DNA of 64,000 bases from Bacteroidota bacterium (GTDB lineage Bacteria; Bacteroidota; Bacteroidia; Flavobacteriales; Flavobacteriaceae): contig JAQCDS010000002.1 in NCBI GenBank assembly GCA_027620655.1, positions 248,001 through 312,000 of the forward strand. Direction: 5' to 3'. Made by a program: the position numbers and the translations under genes. Of this stretch, positions 1 through 9,627 are shown piece after piece (the stretch's first letter is position 1; the number at the start of each line of letters is the position of its first letter). The notes under the pieces were generated by a model. That model made no database searches, was not told where the DNA came from, and saw nothing but the letters and a program-made list of their open reading frames with translations.

Positions 1-597
1 GCTTTTGAACAGGCAGGAGGTTTGTTAAATGTTTATACTTACCAAAAAACGGATTTATCTTTAGGAGACTTTATGGTGCCTGCTAGTTGGTTTCAATCTG
101 TTAATGCCATTTTTATTTTAATATTTGCAACTATTGTAGGTAGTTTTTGGGTCTGGTGGAAAAATCGAAAAAAAGAATCATCATCGTTGTTTAAAATGGC
201 TACTGGTGTTATTATTATGGGATGGGGTTTCTTTTTTATGTCAGCAGCTTCCATGGAATATGAAAGTACTGGTTCTTCAGCAATGTACTGGTTAATTTTT
301 GCTTATTTATTTCATACATTAGGAGAATTGTGTGCTTCACCCGTTGCACTATCTTTTATTACAAAACTTGCACCAGAACGTTGGATGGCATTTATGATGG
401 GTGCCTATTTTGCAGCAACAGGACTTGGTAATAAGGTTGCTGGACTTTTAGGAGAATCTGCATCCGAATTTGGGGAGTTTACAATCTTTACAGGAATCGC
501 AATATTCTGTACTATTTTTGGTATTTTGGTTATAGCAATACTCAAACCACTTAAAAGACTTACTCACGGTGCAGAAGAAATTTCATTAGAATCATAA
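1..597 (+). CDS. POT family proton-coupled peptide transporter, C-terminal part (cut by window start)
   Basis: The frame is open from the first base, so the N-terminal half lies outside the window; 198 residues are seen. They begin with AFEQAGG, the counterpart of AFEQAAG in the full-length gene that follows, and contain the AYLFHTLGELC block shared with that gene near its last helices, followed by GNKVAG. Proteins of this family (POT/PTR2, MFS fold) sit in the inner membrane and import di- and tripeptides with protons. About five hydrophobic segments are visible. The C-terminal part is some 60 residues shorter than in the neighbour because a membrane hairpin after the FEQ motif is missing, so the two are diverged paralogs and not a recent duplication. 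The next gene starts 18 bases downstream on the same strand, suggesting one operon. Confidence 0.9.
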   Translation, partial: AFEQAGGLLNVYTYQKTDLSLGDFMVPASWFQSVNAIFILIFATIVGSFWVWWKNRKKESSSLFKMATGVIIMGWGFFFMSAASMEYESTGSSAMYWLIFAYLFHTLGELCASPVALSFITKLAPERWMAFMMGAYFAATGLGNKVAGLLGESASEFGEFTIFTGIAIFCTIFGILVIAILKPLKRLTHGAEEISLES

Positions 598-615
598 TTA
601 CAAAAACTAACCAAA

Positions 616-2388
616 ATGAGTACTTCAACAGATCAAATTTTTAAAGACAAAGTATTAGGGCATCCAGCAGGACTGTTTGTATTATTTTTTACAGAAATGT
701 GGGAGCGTTTTTCATATTATGGAATGCGGGCCATTTTAGTCATATTCCTCACAGGAGTTGTTACTGGCGATAATCCTGGATGGGGTTGGAGTACACCAGC
801 AGCCCTCTCGCTTTTGGGGACCTATGCCATGTTTGTATACCTGACACCACTCGTTGGAGGTTGGCTGGCCGATAATAAAATTGGCTATAGAATGGCTGTT
901 GTTATTGGGGCACTTCTAATGACGCTTGGACATGCCGCAATGGCCGTAGAAACACCACTTTTTCTTTATATTGGAATTACGCTTCTAATCTTAGGAAATG
1001 GATTTTTTAAACCCAATATGACCTCTATTATTTCCAAAATGTACGAGGGTCAAGACGATAAAAAGGATGGTGCATACAATATTTTTTATATGGGTGTCAA
1101 TGCTGGTGCTTTTATAGGGATTATGCTTTGTGGATGGGTAGGAGAAAAAGAAGGTTGGAGTTATGGATTTGGCTTAGCAGGAATTTTTATGCTGTTGGGG
1201 ATGTTGCAATTTTATTTTGCTCAACCATTGTTTGGTGATATTGGTTCTAAACCCAAGAATGAACAAAACGACCTTATTGATACACTAGTTGACAATAAAT
1301 CGGTGGATGCCAAAACAGGGGTAAAACTCAATACCTTTCAGCCAATAGATTATATCCTGATTGGCATTTTTACCCTTTCTGCGCTTATTTTCATCATCAA
1401 TGATCCATTAAGTCAAATAGGTCAAATCAACACGCTTAACTTTACTATTGCAGGAATGAAAGATTCGGTGTTTTTTGCGCTTTTGGCAGCCATATCCTTT
1501 ATTTTACTTTTAATTATTAGAATTCCTCGATACAGCAGAATAGAAAGAGACCGAATGATTGCTTTTACTATTTTTTGTTTGTTTACAGTTTTCTTTTGGG
1601 CCGCTTTTGAACAAGCAGCCGGTTCGCTTCCTATATATACAAGAGACTTTACTGACCGATTTTTAGAAGGAAATGCCGCCAATATTTTTAAACTTATTGA
1701 TTTAATTGTTACTGTAGTTCCGTTGCTCATCATCACTTACGTACTTTGGAGTTTATTCCGTCAAACGTTTAGTAGAATTGGACGTTCAAACATTATTTTG
1801 GGCTCTAGCTTTGTGATTGTATGGGCTATAGTTATTTATAAATTATATACTGAATACCACGATACCAATACTGAAGTACCAGTGACTTGGTTTGCGATTC
1901 TCAACTCTTTATTCATCATCATATTTGCACCATTATTTACAAAGTGGTGGGACAGCCGCTACAATCCACCAGCATCCGTAAAATATTTCTTAGGATTATT
2001 CCTTTTAGGAGTTGGTTTTGCCTTTTTGGCCTTTGGCGCTAGAAACCTTCCTGCTGGAGCAGAAACAGCCACACTAAGTATGGCATGGTTAGTGTTTGCA
2101 TATTTATTCCATACGCTAGGCGAATTGTGTTTATCTCCAATGGGATTATCCTATTTGAGTAAGCTCATTCCGGCCAGAATGATTGCTGTAATGTTTGGGG
2201 TCTATTATTTGGCTATAGCTATTGGAAACAAATTGGCACACTCTGTTGGTGCAGAGGTTGAAAATATCACAAAAGAATATAGTTTATCGACGTTCTTTTT
2301 GATTTTTACCATTGTACCTATTGCGATGGGATTGGTGTCATTAGTTTTACATCCTTTGCTTAAAAAATTGATGCATGGCGTAAAATAA
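616..2388 (+). CDS. POT family proton-coupled peptide transporter
   Basis: Complete 590-residue member of the POT/PTR2 family, inner-membrane symporters that take up di- and tripeptides with protons. Residues 27-31 are E-M-W-E-R followed by FSYYG, the ExxER proton-coupling motif of helix 1; the FYMGVNAGAFIG block of helix 5 and the FEQ motif at residues 331-333 are also present. The length is larger than the usual 450-500 because of added hydrophobic segments between the two halves and near the C-terminus, as in many Bacteroidota members. It follows another transporter of the same family after 18 bases, and is followed after 11 bases by a small ORF. The substrate preference of the pair cannot be told from sequence. 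Confidence 0.93.
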   Translation: MSTSTDQIFKDKVLGHPAGLFVLFFTEMWERFSYYGMRAILVIFLTGVVTGDNPGWGWSTPAALSLLGTYAMFVYLTPLVGGWLADNKIGYRMAVVIGALLMTLGHAAMAVETPLFLYIGITLLILGNGFFKPNMTSIISKMYEGQDDKKDGAYNIFYMGVNAGAFIGIMLCGWVGEKEGWSYGFGLAGIFMLLGMLQFYFAQPLFGDIGSKPKNEQNDLIDTLVDNKSVDAKTGVKLNTFQPIDYILIGIFTLSALIFIINDPLSQIGQINTLNFTIAGMKDSVFFALLAAISFILLLIIRIPRYSRIERDRMIAFTIFCLFTVFFWAAFEQAAGSLPIYTRDFTDRFLEGNAANIFKLIDLIVTVVPLLIITYVLWSLFRQTFSRIGRSNIILGSSFVIVWAIVIYKLYTEYHDTNTEVPVTWFAILNSLFIIIFAPLFTKWWDSRYNPPASVKYFLGLFLLGVGFAFLAFGARNLPAGAETATLSMAWLVFAYLFHTLGELCLSPMGLSYLSKLIPARMIAVMFGVYYLAIAIGNKLAHSVGAEVENITKEYSLSTFFLIFTIVPIAMGLVSLVLHPLLKKLMHGVK

Positions 2389-2399
2389 AAATTTAAAAA

Positions 2400-2594
2400 A
2401 TGATTTGCATAAAAGCTGAAATACCAGAAGACTTGTGTCAAATTGATGACGAACTAAAAGCCATTTACCATAGTAAAGATTCTGTATGTATTTGGGTTTT
2501 TAAAACAAGAAAGGACAGAAATGCTTTTGTTGACGAAACTGTTGGGATGAACAAAAACCAGCGTACAAATCATTACAATGCAAACTATGCATAA
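2400..2594 (+). CDS. small hypothetical protein (64 aa)
   Basis: I do not recognise a family. The ORF starts 11 bases after the peptide transporter and its last 17 bases overlap the start of the thioredoxin gene, an arrangement that fits a translated member of this operon. The product is soluble and charged, with no signal peptide or membrane segment; the middle (SVCIWVFKTRKDRN) could form a strand and a basic helix. It could still be a chance reading frame, as there is no clear ribosome binding site. Confidence 0.5.
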   Translation: MICIKAEIPEDLCQIDDELKAIYHSKDSVCIWVFKTRKDRNAFVDETVGMNKNQRTNHYNANYA

Positions 2595-3132
2595 GTTAAA
2601 ATACATCTTAATATTATTTTTAGTTTCTGTGTTTGTTAATGCACAAGAAATCAATTGGTTAACCATGAATGAAGCGTTAGCTAAACAAAAAGATCAACCC
2701 AAAAAAATAATGATTGACATGTACACTGTATGGTGTGGGCCATGCAAAATGTTGGATCGCAATACATTTTCCAACAAAAAACTTGCTGAATATGTGAATG
2801 CCAATTATTATGCTGTAAAATTCAATGCCGAAGGAGATGAGTCGGTCGATTTTAAAGGGCAACCGCTTTCTAATCCCAAATATGACCCCGCCAAAGCCAG
2901 ACGCCGAAATAGCCAACACCAATTGACAGGATATTTTGGAGTATCGGCCTATCCAACAATTGTGTTTTTGGGCGAAAATGCAGAGTTTTTGGCCCCAATA
3001 CCAGGGTATAAAACTCCAGATCAATTGGAGCTGTATCTCAAACTTTTTGCCGAAGACCACTATAAAACCATCACGAGCCAAAAAGCTTTTAATGAGTATT
3101 ATAAAGCCTTTAAACCTTCTTTTAATCCTTGA
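2578..3132 (+). CDS. secreted thioredoxin-family protein
   Basis: 184 residues with an N-terminal signal peptide (hydrophobic residues 9-20, likely cut after FVNA-Q) and a thioredoxin fold of the Thioredoxin_7/DUF255-like kind. The active site is W-C-G-P-C at residues 52-56, preceded by MIDMYTV, and the cis-proline loop is AYPTIVF. Such periplasmic thioredoxins reduce or isomerise disulfides in exported proteins. An insertion rich in charged residues lies between the active site and the cis-proline. A second ATG nine bases downstream (2587) is an equally good start. The 3' end overlaps the 3' end of the opposite-strand comEC by 34 bases. Confidence 0.85.
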   Translation: MQTMHKLKYILILFLVSVFVNAQEINWLTMNEALAKQKDQPKKIMIDMYTVWCGPCKMLDRNTFSNKKLAEYVNANYYAVKFNAEGDESVDFKGQPLSNPKYDPAKARRRNSQHQLTGYFGVSAYPTIVFLGENAEFLAPIPGYKTPDQLELYLKLFAEDHYKTITSQKAFNEYYKAFKPSFNP

Positions 3133-5151
3133 TGATTTAAGTTATAAATAAAAGCGCCATCCTCAAAAGTATCATGAAAATAGATACTTTTTTTTGCACA
3201 TGTTTTTTGCCGCCGTTTTACGTAACTTTTATAATTACTACCGTCAGCAATAATTAATTTTGGTTTCAATATTTTTATAAGCTTTTCAAGGTTTATTTTT
3301 GGACTATTTCTAAGCAAAATCCAATCAAATTTTACGGATTTTAAATCAAAATGGCTTAGACTATCGATTATAATTAAATTATGATTATCTATTGAATAAA
3401 ATCGTTTCAGATGCGATTTGGATGTTTTATTTATACCTTCATTAGTGATGTAATCTTCTATGAACGAAAATTGTTCATTATTTTTTTCTGTATTATGAAT
3501 TTCAAAATTAGTCCCATTTTTAAATCCCAAAATGGTATGCTTTGTCTTTTGGAAAACAATAAATTCATTCTTAGAATTAATTTTAAAGACAAATAAAACA
3601 TAAAATTGAAAAATTAGAACAGAAGTTAATAAAAGTGCTATTTTTTTAAATGTCTTTGATATGATATATTTGAAAAATAGTACAATTATAATATAGAATA
3701 ACACCATCATATAGAAGTCAAAAGTGATGTTTTTAAAAAGTAAAAATTCAAACTTTGCTACCAAATGTGCCGATGTATTCATCAGATCAATTAAATTTTC
3801 AAAACCATAAGCTAGCCACTCACTGATTTTGAATCCTTCAAAAATAATAATCAAAATGCCTAGCCATAAACACACCACCAGTGCTGGAACAACCAATAAA
3901 TTAGCTAAAAAAAACATCCCAGTCAATTGATGAAAATAGTAGAGTCCAAGCGGTAAAATTCCAAGTTGAGCAGCAACAGACACTTTTAATAGCGTGGCAA
4001 TAGATTTTATTAAAACATGTTTTGGTGACCAAAAACGATTCAATATAGGGGTGACAATTAATAGACCTAAAACAGCACTATAACTCAATTGAAAGCCAAC
4101 ATCATAGACATAGTTTGGGTTTAAAATTAACAGCAGAAACGCGGAAATTGAAAGTGTATTGATGCTATTCGATTCACGATTTAATCCGCTTGCAAGGGCA
4201 AAACAACTGAACATTGTTACCGCACGAACAATAGAGGGACTTAGTCCTGTAACAAATGCAAAAGACCATAATATCTTGATAATCAAAAGACTACGAATTT
4301 TTCTACCTGGTTTTGATCTTGCCAAAGGGTACAATAAAAATTCTAATATTTTCAGTAAAATCCCCACATGAAGTCCAGAAAGCGCAAGGATGTGAATTAC
4401 TCCAGAATTTTTATAATCTGTTTTAATTTTATCAGGTATTTCACCTCGTTTTCCTAAATAAAATGCTTTTAGAAACGCTTGTGCAGTAGGATTAATATGT
4501 AGTTTGTCAATTTTTTTAGCTATAAAATTTCGAGCTAAGGATGCCATTCCATTGACGCTTTTTGTTCCTTTTCTTATGACATATGTAGTGTTTTGATGCA
4601 TTGAAATTTTATGAAAAATACCTTTACGTTCAAGGAAATTTTTATAATCAAAACCATGAGGGTTTTTAGGGGGGCTTATTGGGCTGAGTTGTATTTTTAG
4701 GAAATAATAGGTCATCGACTTTATGCGTCGGAATCATTGTGTCTTTTGAGGCTTCTATTAAAATTGTACCACTAGATTTTTTCTGATTGATCTCCAGTAC
4801 TTTTGCTATGTATCGGTAATTATATGTTGTTGGATTCATTTCTTTTGTGATACAAAGCAGTAGGGTTTCTGGCTCATTTTTTGTAAAATGACTATAATGG
4901 TTTTTAGTTGTTTTTGGATGTTGAAGTGTTGTATTTAATAACCCTAAAACAACAAATAAAAGGAACAAAAAGTATGATGAAATGATACTTTTATAAACAG
5001 AAGTTTTAAAATGAAAAAATAGTCCAAGGCAAAATGCTGCAACCAAAAAAATGAGTAGGATATCAATTTCCAAAGACACATAGGAACTTAAAAATATTCC
5101 ACAAATCAGGGCAATGGTTAACTTTGGGATGGGGTAGTAGTAGGGTTGCAT
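3099..5151 (-). pseudogene. comEC: ComEC/Rec2 DNA-uptake channel protein, split by a frameshift
   Basis: Two overlapping reading frames encode the two parts of one ComEC protein. The upstream frame (5151 to 4666, 161 aa) carries the first membrane helices and the start of the DUF4131 OB-fold domain; the downstream frame (up to 4715, ending 3099) carries the rest of that domain, the Competence domain with the LALSGLHVGIL motif and about eight helices, and a weak C-terminal metallo-hydrolase-like region. In a run of six G on the + strand (4669-4674) removing one base joins the frames as NKPP-KNPHGFDYKN, a sequence expected in this family, and gives 683 codons, the usual length. So one extra base is present: a sequencing error, a slippery on/off site or a true recent pseudogene. 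ComEC is the inner-membrane channel for transforming DNA. It is last in the operon surE-lpxB-comEC. Confidence 0.85.
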
Positions 5152-5179
5152 TTTAAATCATAAGTAGGTGTTAAATCTA

Positions 5180-6292
5180 TCAACATAGCGCTTTAAATAC
5201 TGCTTTGGCTACCTTTTGGCTGGCACCAGTGCCTCCTAGTTTTTGTTCTAGGGCAGTATATTCAGTATTGAGCTGCTGTTGGGTTTTGGGGTCTAAAATA
5301 TGGTTGAGTTCTGCCGTAAGGCGCTTTGTATTCAGGTCATTTTGGATCAATTCACAGACCACTTCGCGCTCCATTATAAGGTTAACCAAAGAAATATAAT
5401 CGAGCTTTACCAGCTGTTTTCCAATCTGGTAGGACAACCAACTGGATTTATAGCACACCACCTGGGGCACCTTAAATAAAGCTGTTTCTAAAGTGGCTGT
5501 CCCCGAAGTTACCAATGCGGCTTGTGCAATACTAAGCAGGTCGTAAGTGGCATTACTCACCAATTTGACGTTTTTGTTTTTAATGAATTTTTGATAAAAG
5601 TCTTTGACTTGGCTCGGTGCTCCAGCAATGACAAATTGGTGCTCTGGAAAGGCATCGACCACAGACAGCATCACATCGAGCATTTTTTTAATTTCTTGTT
5701 GTCTACTCCCCGGCAACAGTGCAACAATGGGTTTTTCGGATAGTCCGTATGTTTTTCGTAGGGTTTTAGCATCTGCTTTTGGGCGGTTGGCAATCGCATC
5801 TATTAGGGGATGCCCAACAAACGTCACAGGCATTTGGTGTTTTTTCTCGTAAAATGCTTTTTCAAACGGTAAAATCACATACATTTTATCAATATCTAGT
5901 TTGATGTGATGAATGCGATTTTCTTTCCATGCCCATAGTTGTGGCGAAATATAATAATGGGTTTTAAAATTTTGGGTTTTAGCCCATTTTGCAATACGCA
6001 TATTAAACCCTGGGTAATCAATAAAAATCAAAATATCTGGACGATAGTTTGCAATATCTTGTTTACAAAAGCTGATATTTTTTAGAATCGTTCTCAGATT
6101 CAAAAGGACTTCTAAAAAGCCCATAAATGCCAAATCTTTGTAATGTTTAACCAGAGTACCACCTGCATCCTGCATCAAATCGCCACCCCAAACACGACAT
6201 TCGGCCTTGGCATCTTCTTTTTGCAATGCTTTGATGAGGTTTGCGCCATGCAAATCTCCAGAAGCTTCTCCTGCGATGATGTAGTACTTCAT
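5180..6292 (-). CDS. lpxB: lipid-A-disaccharide synthase
   Basis: 370 residues, normal length for LpxB, a GT-B glycosyltransferase of family GT19 at the inner membrane that joins UDP-2,3-diacylglucosamine and lipid X into the lipid A disaccharide. The N-terminal GEASGD motif is at residues 8-13, and the C-terminal half has LLPGSRQQEI and the TSGTATLETAL motif of the nucleotide-sugar site. It starts three bases after the stop of the small membrane protein gene and is followed after 28 bases by comEC, so surE, the membrane protein, lpxB and comEC look like one transcript. The kdsA gene at 40120 belongs to the same LPS pathway. Confidence 0.96.
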   Translation of the reverse strand: MKYYIIAGEASGDLHGANLIKALQKEDAKAECRVWGGDLMQDAGGTLVKHYKDLAFMGFLEVLLNLRTILKNISFCKQDIANYRPDILIFIDYPGFNMRIAKWAKTQNFKTHYYISPQLWAWKENRIHHIKLDIDKMYVILPFEKAFYEKKHQMPVTFVGHPLIDAIANRPKADAKTLRKTYGLSEKPIVALLPGSRQQEIKKMLDVMLSVVDAFPEHQFVIAGAPSQVKDFYQKFIKNKNVKLVSNATYDLLSIAQAALVTSGTATLETALFKVPQVVCYKSSWLSYQIGKQLVKLDYISLVNLIMEREVVCELIQNDLNTKRLTAELNHILDPKTQQQLNTEYTALEQKLGGTGASQKVAKAVFKALC

Positions 6293-6295
6293 ATT

Positions 6296-6589
6296 TTACA
6301 GCTTAATTATAAATGTGAAAAGCGCCATACACAGTGTTGCAATCAATACGCCTGCGGCATAAGCATCTTTTTTCTTTCTGATAAAATAAAAAAAACAAAT
6401 CAGATTTAAAATCGCACCGAGACTAATGAGTTTTCCTAAAAAATTTTCAGCATGTGCGGCTTCCAAAACCCTCAAAAATCCATCATTTCTTCCAGAAGAT
6501 TTGGCCATAGTCATTACGACCACAAAGAGTCCTAAACCATTGGCCAAAATCCCAATGAAAAATCCTTTTAAAATTTGAATCTTATCCAT
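6296..6589 (-). CDS. small membrane protein between surE and lpxB (97 aa)
   Basis: Function unknown. I chose the ATG at 6589, which overlaps the surE stop codon by eight bases (ATGGATAA), over longer in-frame starts inside surE. The product begins MDKIQILKGF and has three hydrophobic segments (about residues 8-25, 49-65 and 75-95) separated by a soluble loop, SSGRNDGFLRVLEAAHAEN, and a basic RKKKD turn. It therefore looks like an integral inner-membrane protein. The tight packing between surE and lpxB suggests translational coupling. No catalytic motif is visible. Confidence 0.8.
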   Translation of the reverse strand: MDKIQILKGFFIGILANGLGLFVVVMTMAKSSGRNDGFLRVLEAAHAENFLGKLISLGAILNLICFFYFIRKKKDAYAAGVLIATLCMALFTFIIKL

Positions 6590-7349
6590 TGAGTTTCCAA
6601 TTGTTGAGTTCTTGAATATAATAATGAGCAGTGAGATCAAACTGTACTGGAACTACCGAAACGTAGCCTTGTTCAAGTGCCCATTCGTCGGTATCTTCAC
6701 CATTATCCTGATTGATAAATTCTCCTGTAAGCCAGTAATAATTTCGTCCCATTGGGCTTTGACGTTTATCAAATTTTTCTACCCAATTGGCATTCGCCTG
6801 ACGGCAAATTTTTATGCCTTTTAGAACCTTGTTTGGGAAATTTACATTGAGAATAATTCCTTTTTGTAAACCATTTTGTAAGACTTTAAGGCAAATGGTT
6901 TTTATGAATTCTTCCGTTGGTCCAAAATCGGCATCCCAATTGTAGTTCAACAAAGAAAATCCTATAGCAGGTATGCCCTCCATACCCGCTTCAATGGCGG
7001 CGCTCATTGTGCCCGAATAAATAACATTAATTGATGAATTGGAACCATGATTGATGCCTGAAACACACAAATCTGGTTTTCTGTCTAATAGTTCATGAAC
7101 GGCTAGTTTTACACAATCTGCTGGCGTGCCCGATGTACTGTATTCTTTTTGAGGCCCATTATCAATATGTTCTTCTCTACAATAAAGCGTATCGTTGATT
7201 GTAATGGCATGCCCCATGCCACTTTGTGGACTATCCGGTGCAACAACAACAACATCGCCAATGCGATTCATAACTTTAATTAAGGTTCTAATTCCAGGAG
7301 CCGTGATACCATCGTCATTGGTAACAAGAATAAGTGGTTTTTTTGGCAT
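6582..7349 (-). CDS. surE: 5'/3'-nucleotidase SurE
   Basis: 255 residues, typical of SurE, a cytoplasmic metal-dependent phosphatase acting on nucleoside monophosphates and short polyphosphates. The N-terminal VTNDDGITAPG carries the metal-binding aspartates at residues 12-13; SGTPADCV and the SGINHGSN loop supply the other metal and phosphate ligands. It is the first gene of the operon continuing with a small membrane protein, lpxB and comEC. On this strand TACTTTTG at 7377-7370, about 20 bases before the start, matches the Bacteroidota -7 box. Confidence 0.95.
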   Translation of the reverse strand: MPKKPLILVTNDDGITAPGIRTLIKVMNRIGDVVVVAPDSPQSGMGHAITINDTLYCREEHIDNGPQKEYSTSGTPADCVKLAVHELLDRKPDLCVSGINHGSNSSINVIYSGTMSAAIEAGMEGIPAIGFSLLNYNWDADFGPTEEFIKTICLKVLQNGLQKGIILNVNFPNKVLKGIKICRQANANWVEKFDKRQSPMGRNYYWLTGEFINQDNGEDTDEWALEQGYVSVVPVQFDLTAHYYIQELNNWKLNG

Positions 7350-7501
7350 TTTTTCTTTGTTTTCGTTTACAAAAGTAAGTATTTTGTTGGGGATTACTCA
7401 TTTTTGGGTGGTTTAACAAAAAATTATGTAGAAGAGCACACTTAATTTTGCAATTTTCTGTTATTTTAGGAACGAATTTGGATAAACATTTACTCAAGTC
7501 T
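7350..7501. promoter_or_regulatory. divergent promoter region between surE and the Prc protease gene
   Basis: A 152-base AT-rich gap between divergent genes. On the + strand TAATTTTG at 7443-7450 and on the - strand TACTTTTG at 7377-7370 both match the Bacteroidota TAnnTTTG -7 element. No good -33 TTTG was found at the right distance for either, so these are candidates by pattern only. Confidence 0.35.
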
Positions 7502-9616
7502 ATGAAACATATAAATATTTTTCTTTTGTCAATTTTTGTTGCATTAGCTTCATGTAGCTTTACAACCAAAACATTTGATAACCCTGACAAGGACAAACTC
7601 CTAATGCAACTCATTACATATTTGTTGGAACAAGGTCATTTTCAGCCTAAAGATTTTGATGATGAGTTTTCAGAGGAAGTGTACAGTAGATTTTTAAAAA
7701 CCGTGGATCCCTACAAGCACTATTTTTTCAGTTCAGATATAAAAGAATTCGAAGTTTATAAAACAGATTTGGATGATCAAATAAAAAACTATGATGTGCA
7801 GTTTTTTAATCTTGTTTACAATCGCCTTATCCAAAGAATTGAAGAATCAAAAGCGATTTATACGAAAATATTAGAACAGCCTTTTAATTACGATTTAGAT
7901 GAAAAATACCAGTCCAACCCTTATGAATTAGACTATGTTTCATCAAAAAAAGACATGACTGACCGTTGGCGTAAACAATTGAAATTTAACACCTTAACTA
8001 ATTATCATGATTTAGTATCTGACAATGAAAATGAAGAAAATGAAGATAAAAAAACCATTTCGGAATTGGAAGAAGAATCACGAGCTTCAACATTAAAAAA
8101 TTTACAAGAAGTTTCGGTTTATTTTGACGACATGAGACGTGATGATTGGCTTTCAATGTATATCAATGCAATTTCTGAAACATTTGACCCCCATACTTAC
8201 TATTTTGCACCACAAGTCAAAGATCGTTTTGATGCCGAAATGTCTGGAAAATACGAAGGTATTGGTGCAAGACTTCAAAAGAAAATGGATAAAATCAGTA
8301 TAACAGAACTCATTTCAGGAGGTTCTGCATGGCGTCAAAACAAACTTCAAGTTGGAGATGTCATTTTAAAAGTACGTCAAGAAGACGATGAAGAGGCAGT
8401 GAGTGTTGTTGGAATGCGTTTGGACGATGCTGTTAAACTTATCAAAGGTCCAAAAGGTACAAATGTAATTTTAACTCTAAAAAGAGTCGATGGAACTATT
8501 GAAGATTTGATGATTCCAAGAGATGAAATTGAGCTAGAGGAAACTTATGCAAAATCGAGTATCGTACAAAAAGAAAACTACAAATTTGGAGTCATTAATT
8601 TACCAAAATTTTACATTGATTTTGAAGATATCAACAGCAGAAATGCAACCTCTGATGTCAAAAGAGAAATTGAACGCCTCAAAGCAGAGGGAATGGAAGG
8701 TTTGGTTCTCGATTTGAGAAATAATGGAGGTGGTTCTCTAAAAACAGCTGTTGATATAGGAGGTTTATTTATTAAAGAAGGCCCTATTGTTCAAGTACGC
8801 TCTACTGGCGAAGATCGTCAAGTATTAAAAGATAAAGATTCTAGTGTAAGTTGGGATGGTCCATTGGTTATTTTGGTGAATGAATTTTCTGCTTCTGCAT
8901 CCGAAATTTTAGCTGCTGCAATGCAAGATTATAAGCGCGCTATTGTTATTGGAAGCAAGCAAACCTATGGTAAGGGAACGGTTCAAAATGTAATAGACCT
9001 AAACAGAATGATTCGTAATAACACTAATGGCGATATGGGTGCTTTTAAGTTTACTACCCAAAAATATTATCGTATCAATGGGGGGTCTACACAGTTAGAG
9101 GGCGTCAAAAGTGATGTTGTTTTGCCTAATCGTTACAGCTATGTTGATATGGGTGAAAAAGATCAAGACAACCCACTTCCGTGGGATGAGATTCAAGCTG
9201 CCGAATATGATTTTTGGGAAAGTTCTATTGACTATGAATTGACTGTCAAAAGAAGTAAGGAGCGCATGAACAATAGTGATGAGATCAAACTCATTGATGA
9301 AAATGCACAATGGATTGAAAAAGTACGTTCAAAGAATTTGTATAGCTTAAAGTATAACGATTATGATGCGAGTTTGAAACAAAATGAAAAAGAATCAGAA
9401 CGTTTTGAAGCTCTTTCCGATTATACCACAAATTTATCATTCGAATCTTTGCCATATGAAAAACCAATTATGGCAACAGATTCCATTTTCAAAACAAAAC
9501 GCGAGCGATGGCATGAATCTTTAAGTAAAGATATTTATATGAATGAGGCGCTTAATGTTTTAACGGATTTAAATAAAATGTTTAAAGTAAAAAAAGTATC
9601 CGCCCTTAAAAACTAA
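7502..9616 (+). CDS. prc: carboxy-terminal processing protease (tail-specific protease, S41A), lipoprotein
   Basis: 704 residues from the ATG at 7502; an earlier alternative start at 7448 would put 18 residues before the signal peptide and is rejected. MKHINIFLLSIFVALASC is a lipoprotein signal with the lipobox LASC, so the enzyme is probably anchored in the periplasm. It has the N-terminal Tsp domain, a PDZ domain (about residues 250-335, with GIGARLQK) and the S41 peptidase domain. The catalytic serine is about residue 465 in SASASE and the lysine about residue 491 in TYGKGTVQ, matching the Ser/Lys dyad of E. coli Prc. The C-terminal DUF3340 region follows. The family removes C-terminal degrons and trims envelope proteins such as murein hydrolases. 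Confidence 0.93.
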   Translation: MKHINIFLLSIFVALASCSFTTKTFDNPDKDKLLMQLITYLLEQGHFQPKDFDDEFSEEVYSRFLKTVDPYKHYFFSSDIKEFEVYKTDLDDQIKNYDVQFFNLVYNRLIQRIEESKAIYTKILEQPFNYDLDEKYQSNPYELDYVSSKKDMTDRWRKQLKFNTLTNYHDLVSDNENEENEDKKTISELEEESRASTLKNLQEVSVYFDDMRRDDWLSMYINAISETFDPHTYYFAPQVKDRFDAEMSGKYEGIGARLQKKMDKISITELISGGSAWRQNKLQVGDVILKVRQEDDEEAVSVVGMRLDDAVKLIKGPKGTNVILTLKRVDGTIEDLMIPRDEIELEETYAKSSIVQKENYKFGVINLPKFYIDFEDINSRNATSDVKREIERLKAEGMEGLVLDLRNNGGGSLKTAVDIGGLFIKEGPIVQVRSTGEDRQVLKDKDSSVSWDGPLVILVNEFSASASEILAAAMQDYKRAIVIGSKQTYGKGTVQNVIDLNRMIRNNTNGDMGAFKFTTQKYYRINGGSTQLEGVKSDVVLPNRYSYVDMGEKDQDNPLPWDEIQAAEYDFWESSIDYELTVKRSKERMNNSDEIKLIDENAQWIEKVRSKNLYSLKYNDYDASLKQNEKESERFEALSDYTTNLSFESLPYEKPIMATDSIFKTKRERWHESLSKDIYMNEALNVLTDLNKMFKVKKVSALKN

Positions 9617-9627
9617 GGTTCAAAACT

